DNA of 64,000 nt. Origin: Marinilactibacillus sp036039175. GTDB lineage: Bacteria; Bacillota; Bacilli; Lactobacillales; Carnobacteriaceae_A. Below, one piece after another: positions 58,429-64,000 of this stretch. Location of the stretch: the NCBI RefSeq assembly GCF_036039175.1, contig NZ_JAYXKP010000004.1:1-64000 (forward strand). The letters run 5' to 3'. The stretch's first letter is position 1. Each line of letters starts with the position of its first letter. A program made the position numbers and the translations under genes. A model generated the notes under the pieces. It was not told where the DNA came from, did not search any database, and saw only the letters and a list, made by a program, of their open reading frames with translations.

Positions 58429-59898
58429 ATGTATCAAGAGAAACTAGACGCATTCCCGTCATCTTTCTTATGGGGAGCAGCTTCGGCGGCTTACCAAATA
58501 GAAGGGGCATATGATACGGATGGAAAAGGACCGTCCATCTGGGATGAATTCACGAAAATAGAAGGCAAGACATTTGAAGGGACTAATGGAGATGTAGCGA
58601 TCGATCACTATAATCGCTACAAAGAAGACGTCAAACTGATGGCGGACATGGGATTAAAAGCTTATCGTTTCTCTGTGTCATGGGCTAGAATATTGCCGGA
58701 TGGAGAAGGCCGGGTTAACGAAGAAGGTTTGGCATTCTACGAAAATCTAGTAGATGAACTGAACAAATATGGCATTGAACCAGTGTTGACTCTATATCAT
58801 TGGGACTTACCGCTTGCTCTTCAAGAGAAATATAATGGCTGGGAATCTAGAGAAACGATTTCGGCTTTCAAAGAATATTGTAAAGTGCTTTATGAACGAC
58901 TAGGAGAAAAAGTGCGTTATTGGGTCACTTTTAATGAACAGAATGTCTTTACAAGCATGGGCTATAGATGGGCAACACACCCACCAAATGTAACGGATAC
59001 GAAGCGAATGTTTGAAGCTAATCACATCATTAATCTGGCGAATGCGGAAGCCATCGTTTTATTCAAAGAAATGGTCCCTAATGGAAAGATTGGTCCAAGT
59101 TTCGGTTATGGTCCGGTTTATCCACTGACTGCAGATCCTAGTGATGTACTGGCAGCTGAAAATGCCCATGAATTCAGTAATAGCTGGTGGCTAGATGTCT
59201 ATTGTAAAGGGCGATACCCAGTAGCAGTATTCAAGCAACTAGAGCGCAAAGGGATTGCACCGACTGTAACATCAGAAGACAAAGCATTACTTAAAAAAGC
59301 GAAACCAGATTTCCTTGGAATCAACTATTATCATGGTGGAACGGTCAAACAAAACAAGATTGAAAAGCCTGCGCAGGAAAATGAACAGGATAAAAAGTTT
59401 TCGTCAACTGATCCTTACTTGATGCAACCAAAAGAAGAGCAATCGCAAAGTCCTGAGATTCCAATGTATCAATCACTCGATAATCCCTATCTTGAAAAAA
59501 CAGAATGGGGCTGGGAAATCGATCCAGTTGGTTTCCGTTTAGCACTCAGACAAGTTTATGCAAGATATGATCTTCCGATTTTCGTAACAGAGAACGGCTT
59601 AGGTGCAAAAGATGTGCTGACAGAAGAAGGCGAAATCAATGACGATTACCGTATTGATTATCTTAATCAACACGTTGTCGAAATGAAAAAAGCGATCACT
59701 GATGGTGTAGAAATGATTGGGTATTGTGCTTGGTCATTCACAGATTTGTTAAGCTGGTTGAATGGCTACAAGAAACGATACGGATTTGTTTTTGTCAATC
59801 GAACAGAACAAGATGAAAAAGATTTGAAGAGAATACCGAAGAAAAGTTATTTCTGGTACAAAGATGTCATCGAACAAAACGGCGAAAATATAAAATAG
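58429..59898 (+). CDS. GH1 beta-glucosidase
   Basis: Start ATG 58429 (MYQEKLDAFPSSFLWGAA) follows AAAAGGAGCCTAAC, one base after the ROK stop. The 489-residue enzyme has the GH1 acid/base Glu170 (TFNEQN) and nucleophile Glu388 (FVTENGLG), and no phosphate-binding motif typical of 6-phospho-beta-glucosidases is evident to me. It is cytoplasmic and would cleave the beta-1,4-glucan backbone or cellobiose once side chains are removed. Confidence 0.9.
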   Translation: MYQEKLDAFPSSFLWGAASAAYQIEGAYDTDGKGPSIWDEFTKIEGKTFEGTNGDVAIDHYNRYKEDVKLMADMGLKAYRFSVSWARILPDGEGRVNEEGLAFYENLVDELNKYGIEPVLTLYHWDLPLALQEKYNGWESRETISAFKEYCKVLYERLGEKVRYWVTFNEQNVFTSMGYRWATHPPNVTDTKRMFEANHIINLANAEAIVLFKEMVPNGKIGPSFGYGPVYPLTADPSDVLAAENAHEFSNSWWLDVYCKGRYPVAVFKQLERKGIAPTVTSEDKALLKKAKPDFLGINYYHGGTVKQNKIEKPAQENEQDKKFSSTDPYLMQPKEEQSQSPEIPMYQSLDNPYLEKTEWGWEIDPVGFRLALRQVYARYDLPIFVTENGLGAKDVLTEEGEINDDYRIDYLNQHVVEMKKAITDGVEMIGYCAWSFTDLLSWLNGYKKRYGFVFVNRTEQDEKDLKRIPKKSYFWYKDVIEQNGENIK

Positions 59899-59908
59899 GA
59901 GTGACAGG

Positions 59909-62224
59909 ATGAAGTTTCTAGACGGAGGATGGCTGGTTAAAGAAGGATACGAAGTTGAGTACCCGGCCCATGTATATGCAACAAGAAAAACGGATAAACA
60001 ATTAACGGTTTATGCACCATTCAGACATATCGCAGATAAAGGCGGCACGTTGGACGGTGGGATGATGACGGTAGAACTGAGCTCACCACACGAAAATATT
60101 ATCGGTGTCAAAGTTTATCATCACAAAGGATCTGTTGCAGTAGGTCCATCATTTGAACTGAATAAACAAAATCCTTCTGTTGAAATCACGGATGGAGAAA
60201 CAGAAGCTTCCCTAAAAAGTGGCGCACTTTCTGCTCACGTTAAGAAAGGTAATCAATTTGAAATTAGTTTTGAAAAAGACGGAGAAGTGTTGACCTCCAG
60301 TAAATCTAGAGGACAAGCTTATATTCGAAAACCTCTTGAAAATCAGTCTTATATCAGTGAACAATTAACCATCGACGTAGGTGAACTGGTTTATGGACTA
60401 GGCGAACGCTTTACTTCTTTTGTTAAAAACGGTCAGACAGTCGATATCTGGAATGCAGATGGCGGAACAGGAACAGAACAAGCTTATAAAAATATTCCCT
60501 TTTACATGACAAATAGAGGCTACGGTGTATTCGTCAATAGTCCGAAAAAAGTCAGTTACGAAATCGGTAGTGAAAAAGTGTCGCGCGTTCAGTTCAGCGT
60601 GCCTGGAGAAGAAATGGAATACTTTATCATTGCAGGTGACTCGATGAAAGAAGTGCTTGAAAACTATACGAATTTGACCGGCAAGCCGGCACTTCCACCA
60701 GCTTGGACATTCGGATTATGGATGAGTACTTCATTCTTGACAGATTACGACGAAGCTACTGTTAATCATTTTGTTGATGGCATGATCGACCGAGACATTC
60801 CGTTAGAAGTATTCCATTTCGACTGTCTGTGGATGGAAGAATACGAATGGGTCAACTTTGAATGGGATAAGCGTACGTTCCCAGAACCACAAAAAATGCT
60901 GACAAGACTGAAAGAAAAAGGGCTTAAAATTTGTGTCTGGATCAATCCGTATGTTGGGCAAAAATCACCCTTATTCGACGAAGGAATGGAAAAAGGCTAC
61001 TTTATCAAACGACCAAATGGAGACGTTTGGCAGTGGGACAAATGGCAAGCAGGACTGGCGATTATTGATTTCACCAATCCAGAAGCCGTTACGTGGTACC
61101 AAAATCATCTAGCGAAACTCATGGATATGGGTGTTGATTCGTTTAAAACCGATTTCGGCGAACGGATTCCAGTAGATGCTGTCTACTATGATGGATCAGA
61201 TCCTGAACGGATGCATAATTATTACACACAACTCTACAATCAAATTGTTTTTGACTTATCAAAATCTAAAAATAAAGACAACGAAGCGGTTGTATTTGCT
61301 CGCTCTGCAACAGTAGGCGGACAGAAATTCCCAGTCCACTGGGGCGGAGACAGTACGTCGGATTACCCTTCTATGGCAGAGTCATTAAGAGCTGGCTTAT
61401 CCTTTGGTATGAGTGGATTCGGTTATTGGAGTCATGATATTGGTGGATTTGAAGAAGGTTGTACGCCTGACTTGTACAAGCGCTGGACACAATTTGGCCT
61501 ACTTTCTTCTCATAGTCGATACCATGGTAGTAAAGAATACAAAGTGCCTTGGATCTACGATGAAGAAGCAGTAGATGTCACACGTAGCTTTACAAAACTG
61601 AAACTGAGCTTGATGCCTTACTTGATGAATCAAGCTGTTGTAGCGACTGAAGGGATACCAATGATGCGCTCAATGGTCCTCGAATTCCCGGAAGATATGA
61701 CGAGTCATACGCTAGATAGACAATTTATGCTAGGCGATTCTTTACTGGTAGCGCCAATTTTCAATGACAAGGGAACGGTTAACTATTACGTACCTGAAGG
61801 AACATGGACGAATTATCTGACGAATGAGAAAATCGAAGGTGGAAAATGGCATAACGAAACACATGGTTATGATACCTTGCCACTGCTAGCAAGACCGAAT
61901 AGTATCATCGTTGAAGGAAATCAAAATACACAAGCAGAATATAACTATGCCGAAGCCGTTACTTTGCATGTCTTTGAATTGTCTGTTGGTGCAATAGCCA
62001 AAACGCGTATTGTAGACCGTTCAGGTAAAGTCATCGGAACAGCACACGTTCAATTTTCTGAAGGTGCTTATACAGTTAATGCTGAAAACATAGATGTAAA
62101 AGCTGTTTTATTCCATAATGTTCATGATGTAGATTCAGTTGAAAGTGGCAAGATGGAAGCGACTGATTTGGGTACAATGGTTTATCTAGATGGATCAGAA
62201 TGTAAGATTCAGTTAACGAAATAA
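59909..62224 (+). CDS. GH31 alpha-xylosidase (YicI-type)
   Basis: The 771-residue protein matches the length and motifs of E. coli YicI alpha-xylosidase: nucleophile Asp415 in FKTDFGERIP and acid/base Asp481 in HWGGDSTSDY, with LWMSTSFLTDYDE near the active site. It removes alpha-1,6-xylose from the non-reducing end of xyloglucan oligosaccharides or isoprimeverose. No signal peptide. It follows GH1 by ten bases with AGGAGTGACAGG. Confidence 0.93.
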   Translation: MKFLDGGWLVKEGYEVEYPAHVYATRKTDKQLTVYAPFRHIADKGGTLDGGMMTVELSSPHENIIGVKVYHHKGSVAVGPSFELNKQNPSVEITDGETEASLKSGALSAHVKKGNQFEISFEKDGEVLTSSKSRGQAYIRKPLENQSYISEQLTIDVGELVYGLGERFTSFVKNGQTVDIWNADGGTGTEQAYKNIPFYMTNRGYGVFVNSPKKVSYEIGSEKVSRVQFSVPGEEMEYFIIAGDSMKEVLENYTNLTGKPALPPAWTFGLWMSTSFLTDYDEATVNHFVDGMIDRDIPLEVFHFDCLWMEEYEWVNFEWDKRTFPEPQKMLTRLKEKGLKICVWINPYVGQKSPLFDEGMEKGYFIKRPNGDVWQWDKWQAGLAIIDFTNPEAVTWYQNHLAKLMDMGVDSFKTDFGERIPVDAVYYDGSDPERMHNYYTQLYNQIVFDLSKSKNKDNEAVVFARSATVGGQKFPVHWGGDSTSDYPSMAESLRAGLSFGMSGFGYWSHDIGGFEEGCTPDLYKRWTQFGLLSSHSRYHGSKEYKVPWIYDEEAVDVTRSFTKLKLSLMPYLMNQAVVATEGIPMMRSMVLEFPEDMTSHTLDRQFMLGDSLLVAPIFNDKGTVNYYVPEGTWTNYLTNEKIEGGKWHNETHGYDTLPLLARPNSIIVEGNQNTQAEYNYAEAVTLHVFELSVGAIAKTRIVDRSGKVIGTAHVQFSEGAYTVNAENIDVKAVLFHNVHDVDSVESGKMEATDLGTMVYLDGSECKIQLTK

Positions 62225-62244
62225 GATATTTCAGGAGGGCATCA

Positions 62245-64000
62245 ATGAGTAAACAATTGTTTGACCGCATGCTATACGGAGGAGACTATAATCCAGAACA
62301 ATGGCCTAAAGAAATTTGGGACGAAGACCTTCGTATGTTTAAAAAAGCCCATATCAATTCAGCGACAATCAATGTCTTTTCATGGGCAAAACTACAGCCA
62401 TCTGAAGAAGAATACCACTTTGAAGAGTTGGATGAGATCGTTGAACGACTTTCAAATGAAGGTGTGGATATCGTGCTGGCGACTTCTACAGCAGCTTTAC
62501 CAGCTTGGATGTGTAGAAAATACCCTGACGTTACTCGAGTGGATTTTGAAGGTAGAAAACATGGATTCGGACATCGACACAATCATTGTCCGAACAGCCC
62601 GAACTTCAAGCGATTTGCTAGTGAATTGGTTTATAAACTGGCTGAAAGATACGGAGAGCACCCAAGCATCAAACTTTGGCATATTTCCAATGAATATGGC
62701 GGGGAATGTTACTGCGACAACTGCGCAAAAGCCTTCCGGGTTTGGGTGAAAAATAAATATGGTTCTATCGAAGCCGTTAATGAAGCTTGGAATATGCATT
62801 TCTGGGGCCACACACTCTATAGTTTTGACGACATTATTCCTCCAAACTATTTAGGTGATGGGATCAGCGATACAGCTGCAGCCTTTGCAGGACTTTCGAT
62901 TGATTATCGTCGATTCAATTCGGAAAGCTTGCTGGATAATTACAAGATGGAACGAGATATCATTCGTTTATTTGATCAGGAAACACCCGCAACGACGAAT
63001 CTAATGGGAAGCTATAAAGGGCTTGATTACTTTAAGTGGGCAAAAGAGTTGGACATCGTTTCTTGGGATAATTATCCCAGTCACAATACCCCCCTTAGTC
63101 ATGTAGCGATGAATCATGATTTAATGCGTGGACTGAAAGATGGACAAAGCTTCATGTTGATGGAACAAACGCCAAGCCAACAAAACTGGCAGCCTTATAA
63201 CTCGTTAAAACGTCCTGGTAAGATGCGTGCGCAAAGTTACCAGACAATTGCTCATGGAGCTGATACGATTCAATTCTTCCAGCTTCGCCGCTCAAAAGGT
63301 GCCGTAGAAAAATTCCATGGCGCTGTTATTGAACATGCGGGACATGAAAATACGCGTGTCTTTAGAGAAGTCACGGCGCTTGGAAAAGAATTGGAACAAC
63401 TGGGTGATCAGTTGATTGGTGCAGAAACGAAAGCCAAAGTAGGGATCTATTTTGACTGGGATACCTACTGGGCTTTAGAGTATACAAGTGGTCCGACGGT
63501 TGATCTGCGTTATGTTGAACAAATCCAGCACTATTACGACGCATGCTACGCTAAACAAGTAGCGGTCGATATGCTTCATGAAGGGTCCGATTTTAGTCAG
63601 TACGACGTCGTTCTTGCGCCTGTTTTATATATGGTAAAAGAAGGACTGACAGAAAAAATTGAGCAGTTTGTTGAAGCAGGCGGGACTTTTGTTACGACCT
63701 TTATGAGTGGAATTGTGGATCAAAGTGACAATGTTCATTTAGGCGGATATCCAGGTCCACTAAGAAATGTACTAGGTATCTGGGCAGAAGAAATCGATGC
63801 TTTAGCACCTGACCAAACGAATGCTGTGCATACACAATCAGAATTTTTCAAACAATCGACTTATACGTGTCGGATGTTATGTGATCTCATTCATCCAGAA
63901 GCTGCAGAAGTCGTGGCGGAATACGGCTCCGATTTCTACAAAGGAATGCCGGCTGTAACGAAAAATGTATTTGGCAAAGGTGAAGCTTGGTATGTTGCGA
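62245..64000 (+). CDS. GH42 beta-galactosidase, 3' end outside the window
   Basis: ATG 62245 follows TTTCAGGAGGGCATCA, and the frame stays open to the window edge (585 complete codons seen). It starts MSKQLFDRMLYGGDYNPEQW, typical of GH42. Acid/base Glu150 lies in WHISNEYGG and nucleophile Glu307 in LMEQTPSQQNW. The structural zinc Cys set is Cys115, Cys155, Cys157 and Cys160. It removes beta-linked galactose; next to GH31, GH1 and GH95 this suits galactosylated xyloglucan. No signal peptide. Confidence 0.95.
   Translation, partial: MSKQLFDRMLYGGDYNPEQWPKEIWDEDLRMFKKAHINSATINVFSWAKLQPSEEEYHFEELDEIVERLSNEGVDIVLATSTAALPAWMCRKYPDVTRVDFEGRKHGFGHRHNHCPNSPNFKRFASELVYKLAERYGEHPSIKLWHISNEYGGECYCDNCAKAFRVWVKNKYGSIEAVNEAWNMHFWGHTLYSFDDIIPPNYLGDGISDTAAAFAGLSIDYRRFNSESLLDNYKMERDIIRLFDQETPATTNLMGSYKGLDYFKWAKELDIVSWDNYPSHNTPLSHVAMNHDLMRGLKDGQSFMLMEQTPSQQNWQPYNSLKRPGKMRAQSYQTIAHGADTIQFFQLRRSKGAVEKFHGAVIEHAGHENTRVFREVTALGKELEQLGDQLIGAETKAKVGIYFDWDTYWALEYTSGPTVDLRYVEQIQHYYDACYAKQVAVDMLHEGSDFSQYDVVLAPVLYMVKEGLTEKIEQFVEAGGTFVTTFMSGIVDQSDNVHLGGYPGPLRNVLGIWAEEIDALAPDQTNAVHTQSEFFKQSTYTCRMLCDLIHPEAAEVVAEYGSDFYKGMPAVTKNVFGKGEAWYVA

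Noticed and set aside
62261..62811. Several ORFs on both strands near the right edge
   Set aside because: They lie inside the GH42 gene, whose frame from 62245 is uninterrupted to the window end with both catalytic Glu residues.
1..64000. CRISPR arrays, tRNA or rRNA genes, intact insertion sequences, prophage or integrative element ends
   Set aside because: Reading the whole window showed no regularly spaced repeats, no tRNA-like cloverleaf signatures and no complete transposase, integrase or phage structural gene.

Overview
The window looks like a chromosomal segment of a low-GC Gram-positive lactic acid bacterium (Lactobacillales, probably Carnobacteriaceae such as Marinilactibacillus or Alkalibacterium; the genus is inference). 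Pointers are the AT-rich DNA, strong Shine-Dalgarno sequences with frequent TTG and GTG starts, lipobox lipoproteins, an HMG-CoA synthase (mevalonate pathway), N5-(carboxyethyl)ornithine synthase, cre sites and YesMN-type regulation. I see no rRNA, tRNA, CRISPR array, intact insertion sequence or prophage.

Layout. 1-1450: a frameshifted small membrane protein and a frameshifted secreted protein with a polymorphic-toxin-44-like end. 1560-2860: HxlR regulator divergent from an NAD(P)-binding oxidoreductase. 2930-6750: a MarR-controlled flavin module (MarR, flavin reductase, LLM monooxygenase, nitronate monooxygenase) whose promoter regions share one palindrome. 7240-9820: PaiA-like acetyltransferase, a lysine-rich ribbon-helix-helix protein, ceo. 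10170-15150: orphan sugar ABC transporter, YesL-like protein, MscS channel. 15400-17300: XRE-TPR regulator and a quinone-type ring-cleaving dioxygenase. 17450-21400: MurNAc-6-phosphate salvage (mupG, murQ, murR) followed by an APH(6)-like kinase. 21560-22260: GNAT gene with a leader peptide and hairpin. 22300-24820: VOC protein, AlkC-like repair protein, TetR and RDD protein behind a TetR-type palindrome. 24811-25935: DJ-1/PfpI and YtxH proteins. 26330-30550: yknWXYZ-like peptide-defence ABC operon with a small upstream ORF. 30600-33200: PadR with three tandem paralogous membrane proteins. 33450-36900: mvaS, thiolase, small lipoprotein, mscL. 37255-40870: PhnDCEE transporter. 40977-43028: MATE pump and a DUF1697 protein. 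43327-47240: FMN riboswitch and ribD-ribE-ribBA-ribH. 47360-64000: a plant-glycan locus that runs off the right edge.

The most coherent system is the last one. GH95 (fucosidase type), a YesM/YesN two-component system, a YesL protein, a cre-preceded Lpl-type oligosaccharide ABC transporter, a ROK kinase, GH1 beta-glucosidase, GH31 YicI-type alpha-xylosidase and GH42 beta-galactosidase together match every linkage type in fucosylated xyloglucan oligosaccharides. None of the hydrolases has a signal peptide, so the picture is import of intact oligosaccharides followed by full cytoplasmic dismantling. The substrate is inferred from the enzyme set, not demonstrated.

The window is also rich in readable regulation: a perfect FMN aptamer followed by two successive terminators, a four-site MarR-type palindrome family, attenuator hairpins between binding-protein and permease genes, a leader-peptide hairpin before a GNAT gene, and operator-like palindromes before HxlR, TetR, PadR, MurR-linked and MhqO-like genes.
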